Positions 34,052-46,089 are shown, numbered from the stretch's first letter. The stretch is DNA of 64,000 nt from Coprinellus micaceus (GCA_951394405.1 OX596335.1:5270001-5334000), one strand, 5' to 3'. Notes: generated by a model not told the origin, from the letters alone. Numbers and translations: made by a program.

Positions 34052-36073
34052 TTACATAGGGAGGGGAGGTGGGGTGACAGGTCGGGGTTCATCACTATAG
34101 GCCCAACGCTTGCTTGCAGGAATGCGCTTATTGGAGGGCTGGGGCGCTGATACTGATTGCTGTGGAGCTCGTGGAACGGTGCGGTTACGAAGGCCGCGGG
34201 AAGAGCCGGGAGTTGAGGCGGCGGCACTGGCATTCTCACCTCCAGGAGCGGCTTTCTTCACCTTCTTGGGAGGTGGGGCCGACTCCGTGTCAGCGTCTTG
34301 TAGATCCCTTTTCTTTTTGGTGCGTTTTGTGGGTGCACCGGTCTTGGTCGCTGCACTCGTCTTCTTGGGCCCCTTGCGTTGCTTTGTTGTTCCTGGGTGT
34401 TCCCCCGTTTCGTTGGTTCCCGCCAGAGAGTCAGGGGTGGGATTTGGGTTGAGGTTGGGGTCGATGGGAGCCAGAGAGATATTGCCGTTGGGGGAAACCA
34501 GAGAAACGTCGCCGGGGTTGGAGTCGTCTTCGGGGTTAGCGCCCGTAAGGCCGACGGGCTCCTTGGCAAGGGTGTCTGCGCTGAGGTGGAATTGGAAGGG
34601 GTGTGGAGTCTTGGACTGGGCGGCAAAGTATTCGGCAAGCGCAGAGATTTCGGATGCCTTCTCGGCGCCGAGCTTACAGGGCAGCTGGAAAAGGGAAGTG
34701 TCGTAATACTTGTTGGGGTTGGCATCGATGTCTTCCTCCGGAAACGGGGGGAATGGGACGACGTCCTGGTGGAGATATCCTGGTGGTTGAGATCAGGACA
34801 TTTCAAAGAGATAAACAGACGAGAAAGTACGTACCCCATAGAGCGGCGATGAGGTGTGCGAGTGTATCACTCAGCTGGCGTCCACTGGCTTCCAGCATAT
34901 CAATTGATGCCGGCCAGATGGGGACGCCGTGCTCATTCACGGGGATGTCAGTGGGCTGCGGGGTCTGAGGTGGCCCTAGAAAAAGGTATGTCAGAGACGT
35001 AGCCAAGAACAAGGTTCATGAACAGACGTACGTGGTAAGAATGCATCCACTATCCTATTCCACTCACTCTCCCCCTGATGGAGAGCTTCCGGTTCCATGT
35101 AGATTCGTTCGCTCGCATACCCATCAAATGCGGCATGTGCTCTGAAGACAATGAATACGTCAGATTCTCGAATAAGGGAACTATATGTCCGAGTATGTAC
35201 TCACATGGTGGTGGTGATGTCCCCACTCTCAGCGCGAACGGATATGTAGGACTTGATGGCTATCGTACCAAGTACGCCCCGTGCCAGTACGCCAGCTTGG
35301 GCCTCTTGAAACATTTCCGGGAAGTACTCGCGGAACCTGGAGGCAATGTGAGTGAGAACTCAGAAGGAATTGAGAACGCTCACTCACTCCTCCATGTGGG
35401 TGGTCAAATCCTTTGCACGTTCCTCCCAGGTTTCTTTATCAGGGCATTTGGCCCAGGCTATCGCAATGGCCTTGTTGCGGATACCACCACCACGAGCAGC
35501 GGTGCAGCCCTCCTGTAGCAGCTGTTCCTCCGTTTCCTTGATCAACTCCGCGTTCTCCTCAACGAACATATGTCGGCCTGTCAGCTGGCCGATGACCCGA
35601 AGCCAGGCCTTTGCCAAAGGACCGGCAAGCTCTGGCGGAATGGTGGACTCTGTGTGGGGCTCCTCTTTGTTCTTGAAGAGGGCTCTGAATCGACCACTGT
35701 ACTTGCGTACAATACGCTGTGGCCATTAAAAGAAATGAGCTACACGTTCTGAAAGGCGGGCATGAGGACGTACTGAGATACATGTGTTCTGGCTGCGGTT
35801 CTGGTCACCCTCAACAACGCACCCCTCGAAGGTTGGGGTATCCAGCAGAGCTGCCGCCAGCCTCCTCTTCTCAGCCAAGTACTCGTGCGAGGTGGAAGTG
35901 AGGGATTCGATCCGCTCGAGGACCCATGCGTCGTGTGTCGGAAATGTTGCTACAATTGCGGCATCCTGGGCTGTGGTGAAGAACTCGTCAGGCCTTCCTT
36001 GCTTCCGAGAATCGTCGGTGCTGTTGGCATTTTTGGGCTTCTTCCTGGTGGAGGGCTTGGTCTTCCTAGACAT
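34052..36073 (-). CDS. KDZ-element accessory protein, 567 residues, unknown function
   Basis: Six exons (36073-35774, 35716-35388, 35336-35205, 35141-35068, 34975-34835, 34779-34052) join with all phases closing and end at a TAA at 34052. The N-terminus is basic (MSRKTKPSTRKKPK). A helical middle part (GPLAKAWLRVIGQLTGRHM; DKETWEERAKDLTTHMEE) is followed by a short conserved-looking domain (EHGVPIWPASIDML, then QLSDTLAHLIAALWG). The C-terminal 200 residues are disordered and Lys/Pro-rich with nuclear-localisation-like KRTKKKRD and PPKKVKKA. The basic ends suggest a nuclear, DNA-associated protein. Its place just inside the left end, transcribed outward toward that end, suggests a role in the element. 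I do not recognise a named domain. Confidence 0.75.
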
Positions 36074-36943
36074 GGGGGTACGAGTTGAGTAGGGAGTAAA
36101 TATTCGGACCAAAGTGGGACAGGAGCGGGATAGAAATGAACGTTATGTGAGTCGAGGGTAATGACGGTGAAGGTGGGGTTATAAGCAAGGTAGTGAGTGA
36201 CAAGGGAAATAGTAGTAAGATACGAGGTCACGATAGCGGCCAAGGGAGGGGACGAGTTTGCGATGCGCAATGCTTTGGGGAAACGGTAAGAGAGAAAGGG
36301 AAAGGGAATAGGTACAGCAGGTCGAGAGTAAGAGTGGCAATGTGAGAGAATTGGGTCTCGGTTCGGCGACACAGGACGGGTCCAGTGGGTGGATAATCAT
36401 GGTGAATGTGTCGGCCGTTCTCCGATTGGTTGAAATATATTCAGGACGGCTGGGCCAAGCATCGAACCAGTTTCGGCTTGCTAGTGGACAGCACAAACTG
36501 TTCGGAGAGCACCTTTGGGGTAAAGGGAAATATATGAGCTTGTACCCTGCACAAAATATAGAGTAAAGGTACCGACTGCGGCGCTTCGGTGGGCAGGCAC
36601 CCAGCTAGATCCGGTCAGATACAGAGGCGAGACCGACTTGATGGGCTTGGGTGTTCCGCAGCGGCGCTGTTCACCAAATTGTGATGACCTGGAAGGTGTT
36701 GTTTCAATATGCAAGCTCGGGGCACGGGTTATACCGGAATTACCTTGTCAATGACCATGGCGAACAGTGGTCGAAGTGTCGAGCACATTCTGCTTGACCT
36801 TCTCATCGTCCCAAACCATAGGCCATTAGGATGCGAGAACCACCACGATGAGCGGAATGAGATCGACATGGGCACTCATGACCCAATGTTTGCTGTTCGC
36901 AGTGTATTGGTAAGTCTGCTTTCTGCATAGGTTGGTCCGCATC

Positions 36944-37811
36944 TCACATCCGTTCGTTCAGTGCGTAGAGGGCTGCCGGCACGAAACTCGCCAGCTGAGT
37001 CCTAGACAACGTGTCGCTGTCCAAGCAAAGCTGGAAATCGCCGCCAACATCATCCGCGAGCTCCAGCAAATAATCACGCTGGGCAATAGTAATGCGTGAG
37101 TTGGGTTTGACTCCAAGTCTACGTAAATTGAGCTCACCGTTCATCCAGGCTCCTCGTCGACGACCGTGATTGTTTGACCCTGCCTTCAAGGAAACGGAGA
37201 CGACCGAGCCAAGGTGAAGTGGGAACAGGTATTTAGTTAAATATTCGGCCTGTGTCGCAACCGGTAGATGGCTTTTAGACACGGAATCACCCTATATCTA
37301 TCGCGATTTAGAAATTGTTCTGGGAATGTAAGGTTAAACTTACTCAAACATTGAGGTTGGGGTGTTTTGAATGGAGATTCCGAGGGCGGGAGGTGTAAAC
37401 GCCAGTGGAAAGTATCCGGTAAACCTGGTATCTGGTCAGCATCGCCCTCAAGTTCAAGCAAAGTAGTTATTATTTACTGCCTTTGTGAGACGGTGTCGGG
37501 AGTTTGGGGTCGCAGCACCCAACGTCTGTTTGGCACGTTAGATCGAAAATTTATTTGAGTGGGACAAACGCACCATCTGGGTCTGGTCCAGAAGGGTAGA
37601 AAGCAAGGTGCGAAGATGACCGCAAGCTCGTCCCACTTGGAGTCGTCCTCAAGGTATCAGGTATGCGATTAGCTACGGGTACCTGCATCCAGGACGTAAA
37701 GGGACCTACTTGGTTGCAGGCAGAGAGACCAAGGTCCATTGACTTGGGATGAAATCGTGATTTGTAAGGGCGGCATGCAGAGATATGATCAAAAACATCC
37801 TGAAGAGCCAT
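36944..37811 (-). CDS. second minus-strand KDZ-element gene, model incomplete
   Basis: Exon 1 (37811-37710) and exon 2 (37647-37574) join in phase across a 62-nt intron; exon 2 encodes DDSKWDELAVIFAPCFLPFW. Further down, 36944-37270 encodes a clean frame (AEYLTKYLFPLHLGSVVSV; LLELADDVGGDFQLCLDSDT) ending in a stop at 36944. The middle part (37300-37461), with a Pro-rich stretch LPPSESPFKTPQPQ, could not be joined without a stop, so one or more introns are unresolved, or this is two genes, or the gene is damaged. No family is recognised. Confidence 0.45.
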
Positions 37812-38817
37812 GGTCACGATGAAGCGGTGAAGTAGCATATATAGCCTAGTAATGCGAAGTTTTGGTCACCAAAGAGTAGGGAATAGGAGTGAAGAGCCAT
37901 ACTACAGAAATCCGTAAGAGGAATCGTGCAGGTAAGCATTGGGCAAGCACATGTACAACGGGGCTTCGAACGAAACATGGGATATCAACACAGTGGCACA
38001 GTGGATATGGATCATGTGAGACGACAGCTGAGCCTAATATAAGATCTAGGTAGTAGGGGCGTCTATTTCAGGGGAAACAAACCAGGTGACAGTTATATCT
38101 ACCCAGACAAAAATGCAAGCCGGAAATCGAGAAGTGGCAACAATTGTTTGGAACACAAACTTGGTATCGTCCGAGCCTGACGCGCGATCTAGGTTCAGAC
38201 GTTGCGAAAAGGGCTATTTGGGTGACAACAAAATCTACCGAAGGGAACACTGCGAAGTGGGAAGGTAGAATGAGTGGGAAGGGGTCACGAGCGGAAAGGG
38301 TTCACTGGAGCCGCCGGTGCAACCCTCTAAGCCTGACACGCGATCTAGGCTTATCGGTTGAGAAAGGCGCAACTTTGGGTGACAACGAGGTCTACCCAGG
38401 ATGATGCCGAGGCCCAGAGAGAGGAGGAACGTGGATAGTGGCGGCGGTGTCTAAACAGCAAACATGGACTTGTGCGATTTCGACCACAGCCGCGCTCGGG
38501 CCTTGTTGGCTCAAACGCCGTTGCCACGCACGACCAAACAAGGCCAACGCCAGGTCGTGGGCGGCTACACTGCTTGTTGATCACTATCTCGACACACTCA
38601 CCGACGTTGGCGGTTCCCTCCTCACCAGTCTCCTCTCTCTCAGCCCCTCAATCTGCTGTCCTACCGTGTCCGTAACTCCAAGGTAAGCTTCAAATCTCGA
38701 TTCAACGTTCCGGACCGACCGTGACTGACGGTTCTCGAGTTATCAGGCGTGACCTTCCCATCCTCTGTTGCGTCGGTAAGCCTTCCCCCAATTTCCCTTC
38801 TTCAATGCATCCAGCTC
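37812..38817. promoter_or_regulatory. divergent control region between minus and plus genes of the KDZ element
   Basis: No gene supported. It separates the two minus-strand genes from the two plus-strand genes and contains two of the seven 20-bp near-palindromes (38174-38194 and 38331-38350) and one GTCTAAACAG core (38448-38457). Confidence 0.45.
38174..38350 (-). repeat. two minus-oriented 20-bp near-palindromes
   Basis: At 38331-38350 the minus strand reads GCCTAGATCGCGTGTCAGGC; at 38174-38194 a close variant. Each has GCCT/AGGC ends around an AGATC-GTGTC centre. They face the five copies at 38818-39040. Confidence 0.75.
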
Positions 38818-39040
38818 GGCTAGATCCCGTGTCAGCCGAGTTGGGGCTTCTGTGCACCAATGCCTAGATCTCGTGTCAGGCGTTGGTACATTGTTTGCGG
38901 CTTGTCTGTCTTCTGTGTTGTACCCCCACCTGTGCCGCTAGATCTCGTGTCAGCACACTGGAGGGTCACTTGCTCTGCCCAGCCTAGACCTCGCGTCAGG
39001 TCCCGGTATCTCTACCTCTCGCCTAGACCCCGTGTCGGGC
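38818..39040 (+). repeat. cluster of five 20-bp near-palindromes
   Basis: Copies at 38818-38837, 38862-38881 (GCCTAGATCTCGTGTCAGGC), 38936-38955, 38982-39001 and 39021-39040. They vary at the ends and in one or two centre bases but keep TAGA-C-CG-GTC. They lie just upstream of the first plus-strand gene (start 39175), so they could be binding sites for an element-encoded regulator or part of a transcribed leader. Confidence 0.8.
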
Positions 39041-39174
39041 ACTAGATGCGTTGGCGTAGACATCCGTGCTACATCGTGCTTCAAGACCTCAAGATCGATC
39101 CGGCTCGTTCTTCGCGTTGTCGACGCTTACATCCTCAACTCGAAACCTAGTCTCAAACTGGTGGCCGTCGTCCA

Positions 39175-41379
39175 ATGACCTCCGCCCATTTCGAAGTATG
39201 TGCTGGATTTTGAGGCACGGCGGCGACAGCTAATGTGTTTTCATAGGCCAAGTTCTCCGCTCAGGCTGTGTTTGCCAACCCGCAACTTCTCCTCCATAAG
39301 GCTTCGGACAAGAACCGTACGTTACTGCTTCTTACCGTTGACACTCACTCATGCTTTGTCTCAGACCCCACCGAACTTACATATCAAGCGGCTGCACTTG
39401 TTCACTGCGGCGAAAACATTATCGCTGCGGTGAATGTTCCCTGGGTTCCCGAACTACCCCCCACCGGCGATCGCGAAGTCTTCATGCGTTCCAATCTGCG
39501 TTGCGGTGCGGATGACTACATCCAGTGGCCCCAGCCTACCAGTGGAGGATATCCGCACTTCGCCGCCATCCTCCGCAAACCACAGTTGCCCCACCATCTC
39601 GAAATCTTATGGAAAGAATACCACGCCCACTGCCCCGAGTTCACTCCATCATCGACCCCGCCCTTCGTTGTCCTTTGCCCATTCGACCTCTCCGTCTTCG
39701 ACCGCATTGAGTCTCAGCTTGCCAAACAGGTCACCGATTACCTGGAAGATCCCCGTTCCAAGGGCCCCGAGTCCTATCGTGATGTCATCCTCATCCGACG
39801 AGGATGGGCGCATACATTCCTCGCCCGCATCAAGCACATTCCCATGACTCGCCGGGAACTTTGGCGCTGTCTTGTCGAGGTCCAACGATTCCTCTTGGAA
39901 CTTCACGCTGCCCTATATTGGGAAACCATCTGCATGCCCCGCATTCTGGGTCTTAGCCCTCCTGCAAGCACCACTGCCGACACTCTGGGCACGTTCACTA
40001 CAGATCCGGCCACTGTCAAGCAGTGCGTTCTTGCAGGACTGCCTGTTTGGATGATGCTAGACATCCACCACCTACCGCACCTGCGGATTGACACCGTCGT
40101 CGAGTTTGAGAAGGCCGCCGCACAAATTGTCCTTGACCCAGGCACCAGGAAGCACCCCACCATATTCAAGGGCAAGGCCACGAATCCTCGCCGCCTCCAA
40201 GAAATTTATCTCAATTCGCGACATGTCCTTCATACTGCCGATGTATTTGCGACGAACTACAACCCTCCACCACCTCGTTCAGACGGTCCTCGGAGCCTCA
40301 ATAGCGCCCAGGCAAATGCGGACAGCCTGCGGGGCATCCAAGTCTCGTACCACCCCTGTGTGTATCTCAATAGCGCCTTGGTCTTCAAGTGCTCATGCCT
40401 GTTTAATCCAGACCGGCTGTCACATCTCACCGGCGAACGCCGTAAGAATATTTTCCGTACCTTGATCCTCAAACCCCCTGTCTCCCCCCTTCTGCCATCG
40501 GTCCACGCAGCATGGCTGAGGGCAACTGAAAGTCTTCAACTTGGTGATTTTCCCAACGACCTGCCTAGTGATGCTGGCTTTGCATTCGCACATCCCCCAC
40601 TGTTCTTCAACAGCGACGATCTCAATAAGGATCCTGCATCCAGGAACCCCAACATCAAGAAGTCGATGATCTATCGATGGCTCCAGCTTCGTCCCATCAT
40701 GCAGCACAGGGTTGGGCCAGCCGTCCCTGCCACCATTGCTGGACCGGTGTCGAATCGCGTGTGGCGCCGGGCCCTTCAACTTGATCCATCCTCCTTCGAC
40801 GCCATCCGCAGGGACACCTCAACAAAGAAAAACTCGGCAGAGAAACGTGATGGCCTCGCCTTTCTCGATGGGTCTCTCCTTGCAGCAAATGCAACAGTTG
40901 CAGTGCTCCAGGAGTCCCCAACATGGCGTGGTGATATCATCGTCAACGCGGACAGTATTGGGGAACATATGTGGAAGCAGGTGATATGGGAGCTATCTGA
41001 ACTGAATTTTCGGTTTGAACTGCTTGCGTTGGACCGCCGGCTCTGCCGCCAAGCTAATACACGCGACTCTCCTGAACGACATGAACTCCTTCTCGATTGT
41101 GTTGTCCCTCCTTCGTTTGCACGCGCCCTCCTCATCGTCGAATTCCATCAGTCCTCATGTGGACTTGCACACCTCGATATCCGCCACCGCCTTCCCCAGC
41201 TTCTCCACCTTCGAAGACTCATGACTGGGTGGAACCCGGCTTTCTCAGGGTTCTCCGAAGTTGGTGAACAGTCGGATGACCCTACCATCTGCGCGATGGA
41301 AGAGGCTCTGTACACATATTACTTTCGTTCTTTCTTCATGACATTTGGTCGTATCCCTGTTGTCCCTCGTTATCTTTAA
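39175..41379 (+). CDS. KDZ-element accessory protein, 701 residues, unknown function
   Basis: Three exons (39175-39195, 39247-39316, 39365-41379) join in phase: a seven-codon first exon, two introns of 51 and 48 nt, then one long exon. The protein has a globular-looking first 400 residues with well-formed motifs (PPFVVLCPFDLSVFDRIESQ; MTRRELWRCLVEVQRFLLEL; KQCVLAGLPVWMMLDIHHLP). A later segment has conserved-looking VWRRALQLD and an acidic/aromatic end (MEEALYTYYFRSFF). I recall unnamed mushroom proteins with a similar Ala-Gly-Leu/Ile-Pro-Val-Trp motif, but no named domain. The gene is intact, lies head-to-tail with the transposase and may be co-regulated with it. The tiny first exon makes the start uncertain. 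Confidence 0.7.
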
Positions 41380-41668
41380 TCTTTTCTTTCAACTACTCTC
41401 CACCATCTCTCATGCTATCGAACCTTCGTATCGTCATTGAACTGTCTATACCTTGTTATTTGCACTATTTTTGTCGCCTGGCCAATCTCTATCATTATCA
41501 AGTCTATCTACCCTCCCTGTGGTTCTTGTACATGTGCGGACCCTCTAGGACCCTTTCTGTGACTCATGAGCCCTTGCAGGATGATTGATGCAGTCCTCGC
41601 CCCCAACACGTTTTTTTCACCTTTTAGATTCACATTTGTTGGACAGGACTCCTTATCATGCACCCCCC

Positions 41669-44600
41669 ATGTCGCTTTCAGCACTGCGAAAGCAAGGAAA
41701 GAAGGCACAGAAGGCTGAGAAAGTACTCGGGTCAACACCTCGAGCTCCTCAAGCAATATCTCGGGTGCTTGGCGATCACACACCAGGCGGCTCCTCCACT
41801 ACCCCCTTGCCCCGCGCCGCTCGCCCCGCACCACCTCAGCAGAAAGCCCACCACCTACCTCCGCCTGCTGCAGCCCAACCAAACAAGCCTGGTGCACACA
41901 CCAGTCCATCCTCCAAGCACGAGCCCAATCCGTTTGCCGACTTCGAGGCCCGGAAGCAGGAGGTAGTCGATACCCTCTTCCAGCTACACACCGCTAGGGG
42001 CCTTGGGGAGCCATGTGCCTGCAATTCCGGTGCGACCCGCACAACGACATGCCAAGAATGCTGGAATTACGAACCTTCATGCCCCCAATGCTTCACCGAC
42101 TCTCACCTGCGAGCGCCGACGCACTGGGCCAACGTGTGGCACCCCAATCGCGGGTACTTTGTCCGACATGACATTTCCGCGCTTCCGGGCCAGAACTCGA
42201 TTCATTTGGGACACGGGGGCCAACCGTGCCCACACAGTCTCAAGCATGATGCGAAAGAGATCTTTACGATCGTCGATACCAACGGAATTCACAGCACCAA
42301 GGTCCGATTCTGTGCATGTGCGGCTGATCCACCAGATCGAGTTGACCAGCTTCTCAAAGCTCGTCTTCTGCCTGCCAGTTTCCGGCGACCTCGACTTGCA
42401 TTCACGTTTGCCGTCATGCACAGCTTCCACATACATCACTTGACCTCGGCTGAATCTGCATATGATTTTGTCGCTGCCCTTCGACATATGACTGACAGCT
42501 TCTTCTTCAAAGATGCCGCCGATCCATACGACCAGTTCCGTGACGCCTACAAGATATGGCAGATACTCGAGTCCGAGATCAGCCTTGGAGTGTTCCATGG
42601 GTTTGGCGATTTCTTCCCTCACCGTAGAGGATCTTTGGCTATCCTCTGTCCAGCCTGCATCGAGTTTGGCGTGAACACGTCAAAGGAAGAGGAGTGTGTT
42701 TGTGACCCACGCCTCCGGTATGTTTCCTCTGTTTTAATTCTGGATAGCCCTTCTGCTAACGCGCCGCATAGACATCTCTTCCAGATCATGGGTACCTTGG
42801 ATGGCAACTACCAAGCAAACCGCTTCATTAAGAATACAGATTTAAAACGTATCTCGTTCTATGATGGCCGAGCCTATTTTCCGTCCGATCCCCAGTTCCG
42901 TGTCTACGTCATCAAGGTCAACGCAGATAAAGCGCCAGAGGTGTGTCGTTTACACCAAATCCGATGCTGCATCTAACATGACCCCCAGAAAACAACGTGC
43001 TCGTATCTAAAAGCTATCAACAAGCAGGACAAATCGAAGTTTGCGGGTACAGATATCTCAGGCATCGTCAACTTTCAGTGCCCACACGTCTTCATCCTCT
43101 CAAGTGTTGACCTCCAGTATGGCGAAAGGTTAGTTTGTTCACATCTGGTATAGGAGTCGCACTAACGTCGTATTTAGATATCCCGTAGTTGACTACGCCA
43201 TCGAGCATGGTCTCGAGCAGCGGGGAATTCCTGACTGGATCGACAAATTCCCAAACCTTGATTTTCTCCTTTCGTACGATATCGGATGCTCATTTGGCGT
43301 TCACCTAGTTCCTCGGTTCGAAGAGCACTCTAGCGAGAAGCCGGCGCTTGCAAGGGTGATGGAAAAGGCGCGCCCATTGGTGCCGCTCCTGCACGTCCAA
43401 AACCATAAGGACAATTGCATGTATCTCTATTCGTGCGCTTATCAACAGGGTGCTGGTCACTTTCATGGAGAAACAGCAGAGCATCCATGGGTGTACCTTA
43501 ACCAATTCAGCGGGCAAGGCCAGCAAATGTGCCCCGGGAACCGCCATGACATGTACATTGCCGTCATCAGCTACTGGAATCTGAAGAAGTTGATCATGCT
43601 TCGTGAGTAGTCTCGGCATGAAGATACGGCGCATCTCCATTGACTTTCTATTAGCCACCCAACTCCACTCAGACCTCAAGAAAGCCGAGTTGCTCAAGAA
43701 TGAGAAACAGGAGGTATTCATCCGCTATTGCTATATGTATGGCGATAAAGTGGAGAAATGGAACAAGCGGTCACGCTCCGTTGATCCGAAGATCGTCGAC
43801 AAGAACGGTGAAGTTCTGTGCGTATATCGGCACACCCCTTCGAAGCGTATGTCTCAGTACCCTGCTATTCCGGCAGTTAGTGATTCTCTCCCATAGTTCC
43901 ATCCCAGAAGAGGATATACGATGCTTTGATGCAGCTTGCAGACGACTCGGGTAAAGCTAGCGATGCCAACACCCAGGAGCCAGCCGGAGATCCCGATCCC
44001 AGAACCTCGACACGGTTTAACTTCACCAAGAAGCCCAAGTCCGTTCCTCTACTACTCAACCATTCAATATCTGTTCGACGTCTTCAGTGAGTATCTTCTT
44101 CTGGGTCACTCTCGTACGGACTGAATGAGTCTCTTGGTAGACACAAAATCATTTGCTTACTAGACTCTCTGGAGAAGCTTGGTGAAGGGCCAGATAGATC
44201 TGGGAGTAGTGTGGCGACACTACGATCTCAACTTCAAAAGGCCCTCAAGCGCTTTCGGGAACTGCAGCTGGAGGTAACTCCTCAAGTGGCTGATCACGTC
44301 CTTGCACTCGACCCAACCACGGTGTACGACGAGCCTGAGACCCAGAAGCTTTTGCTTCCGTCTCACTATACCCAACGGGAGCGATTGTCATTTCAGTTGG
44401 TAGAGCTAGGGGAAATGGAGAGGGAGATCCTCGAGGGTGCTGCCTATGACTCGCTCGGGACAATACGCACTGCCGTTCGAATGCTAGGAACGATGCACTC
44501 CAGCGACAAGGAAGACCGCGGTCAGCAACGACACACACGAAATCGCAACAAGATCGAAAACGCCAAGCTGAAGCTCGAGACCGCGATGGCCACCTACACC

Positions 44601-45759
44601 GGCTTCAGGAATGGCTTGCTCTCGCTGGGCATGTCGGAAGACGACCCAACCTTCCTCCCAATGAGCAACGATGCAATTAAGCGGAAGTCAACTACGGAGA
44701 AACGTCAACTCGGCGACACGTACAAGCGTGACGGGCAAGCCTGGACGGGTGGCGGTATCAATAGTGATAAGCGCCTTGCATACCGCCCTCTAATCAACGC
44801 TCAAGGCAGCTCGACGTCAGATATGGTGGGCACGCAATCGTCTCAGGCTTTGAAGAGTACGCCTATTCCGCCCTTTTCCCGCCCAGACATGGTCACTCAT
44901 TCTCCTTGCACAGGGAAGAACGAGCAGAGGGTGCCAGTGGTATCAGCCAGCAAAAAGCCCCGGGTTGAGACTGGACGAGCAGGTAGTGACTCCGACTCCG
45001 AAGATGCTCGTTCAGACGACGAGCTGGGACTCGGCGATTCTGAATTGGAAGAATCAGACGGCTCGAACCCCTCTACTCCAGCACAACCGGCGCGCAGGGA
45101 ACACCGAGCCTGGGTGTGGAATATCAAGGGCACGTCCAAGGGGCTTAGCGACAAGGAAGTAGAGGACTTCATCTCCGAAGGTACGTGGCAGTGCGATAAA
45201 GGGGTTTTATTGCGCTAATATTCGATACCGTCGTTAAGGTGATCGTGTCCAATGGTTCCGTGCGGAAGCAGAAATGCTTCGCTGGAACGAGGAATGGGAG
45301 CGCAAGCTTGTCGAATTCATGCGTAGTATCCGGTACTATGACAAGATTGCTTCGGTATGGCGCTCCCTCGCCTCCAGACACGAAGATTCTCTAGGCATGA
45401 TCGCCCTGGCCAAGAAGACATCAAATCAGTTTGCCGAGCTCCGCCGGAGATGTGAAGACGCGTTTAGGCAAGCCGGATATCAGTATACAGCGCCTAGCGG
45501 CTCGGAGGAGGATCCAATGGCCAACGAAACCAACCAAGTCAACACCCAGCAACAAGAGGTAGAAGCATCATTCGATGAACCGCCTGGCACCTCATCCTCA
45601 GCCACTACCCCACCCCATGCAGCCGACACCAATAATCCCACTTCACATGCTGCTCCTCAACTTCTCACAGATTCCAGTGTCATTCCATTTATCCTGGCGA
45701 CGCGTGAAGCGCTCTCGCTCCGACTAGGAGTCGCGATGGGGGTCCCGGTGTCCATCTAA
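41669..45759 (+). CDS. KDZ transposase with CxC2 cysteine cluster
   Basis: Eight exons (41669-42717, 42772-42940, 42989-43128, 43178-43602, 43655-43846, 43897-44086, 44141-45180, 45239-45759) join with all phases closing: 1241 residues. A disordered Pro-rich start is followed by the CxC2 cluster (about 110-180: CACNSG, CQECWNYEPSCPQC, then QPCPH). The KDZ core has FQCPHVFILSSVD, YDIGCSFGVHL (Asp near 487), LVPLLHVQNHKDNC, YQQGAGHFHGETAEHPW (near 550) and CPGNRHDMYIAVISYW, the expected RNase-H-fold region. The last 500 residues are helical with an acidic tract, then VQWFRAEAEMLRWNEEWERK and MRSIRYYDKIASVWRSLA, matching the usual KDZ C-terminus. An in-frame Met at 41588 would add 27 residues. 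No stop or frameshift is seen, so it may be active. Confidence 0.9.
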
Positions 45760-45966
45760 CCGTAAACACCCCACCCAATATTGTCCAGTCTAGACACGCG
45801 GCGCTGTTCAGACCGGCGAGCAATGTCTAGACCTTGGTCTGTTTAAACATCTGTAGAATCCATTTCTCTACCCATTATAGACACGTATAGATTAAATGCA
45901 CACCCTATTTAAACATGCAAAATCAATTTATACCCACCAATCGTGCCCAGCACCTTAAACTACCCT
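45760..45966. promoter_or_regulatory. right subterminal region of the KDZ element
   Basis: AT-rich, with scattered TCTAGAC/GTCTAGAC and GTTTAAAC variants of the left-end motif (for example GTCTAGACC near 45829 and GTTTAAACATC near 45841). GGGTATAAATT-like sequence here in reverse matches the left side near 33789. It probably contains transposase-binding sites, less regular than those on the left. Confidence 0.5.
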
Positions 45967-46032
45967 GTCTAAACATGTGGGTATTTAGACCGGTCGAAGC
46001 ATCGGATGAGCCAATGTTTAAAAAAGACCATC
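45967..46032 (-). repeat. right terminal inverted repeat of the KDZ element
   Basis: Reverse complement of the left end. It carries GTCTAAACA at its inner edge (45967-45975). Confidence 0.85.
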
Positions 46033-46040
46033 TGGTTACG

Positions 46041-46048
46041 GGAACATC
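46041..46048. repeat. right target-site duplication (GGAACATC)
   Basis: Matches the left copy at 33607-33614. The sequence that follows (TTCGGTTTGGCTCGCTAG) resembles the array block at 28545-28565 and 31350-31367, so the element sits inside an array unit. Confidence 0.65.
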
Positions 46049-46089
46049 CTTCGGTTTGGCTCGCTAGCGGAGCTCCCAAAGTGGTTCTC

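Larger units (their letters stand above)
33615..46040. mobile_element. complete KDZ-type DNA transposon (about 12.4 kb)
   Basis: The ends are inverted: plus-strand GATGGTCTTTCTTTAAACAT (from 33624) matches the reverse complement of the right end (to 46032). The similarity continues inward through CATCCGATGCTT and ACCGGTC to TGTTTAGAC, about 67 bp. The 8-bp GGAACATC lies just outside both ends (33607-33614 and 46041-46048), a candidate target duplication. The outermost 8-9 bp match poorly. Inside are two minus-strand genes (34052-36073 and about 36944-37811) and two plus-strand genes (39175-41379 and 41669-45759), the last being the KDZ transposase. KDZ elements (Kyakuja-Dileera-Zisupton) are known DNA transposons widespread in mushrooms. 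All four long genes lack frame-breaking damage, so the copy looks young. Confidence 0.85.

Noticed and set aside
39434..40465. Plus-strand frames of 125-137 codons inside the 701-residue accessory gene
   Set aside because: They are shadows of the longer coding frame, which has matching splice phases.
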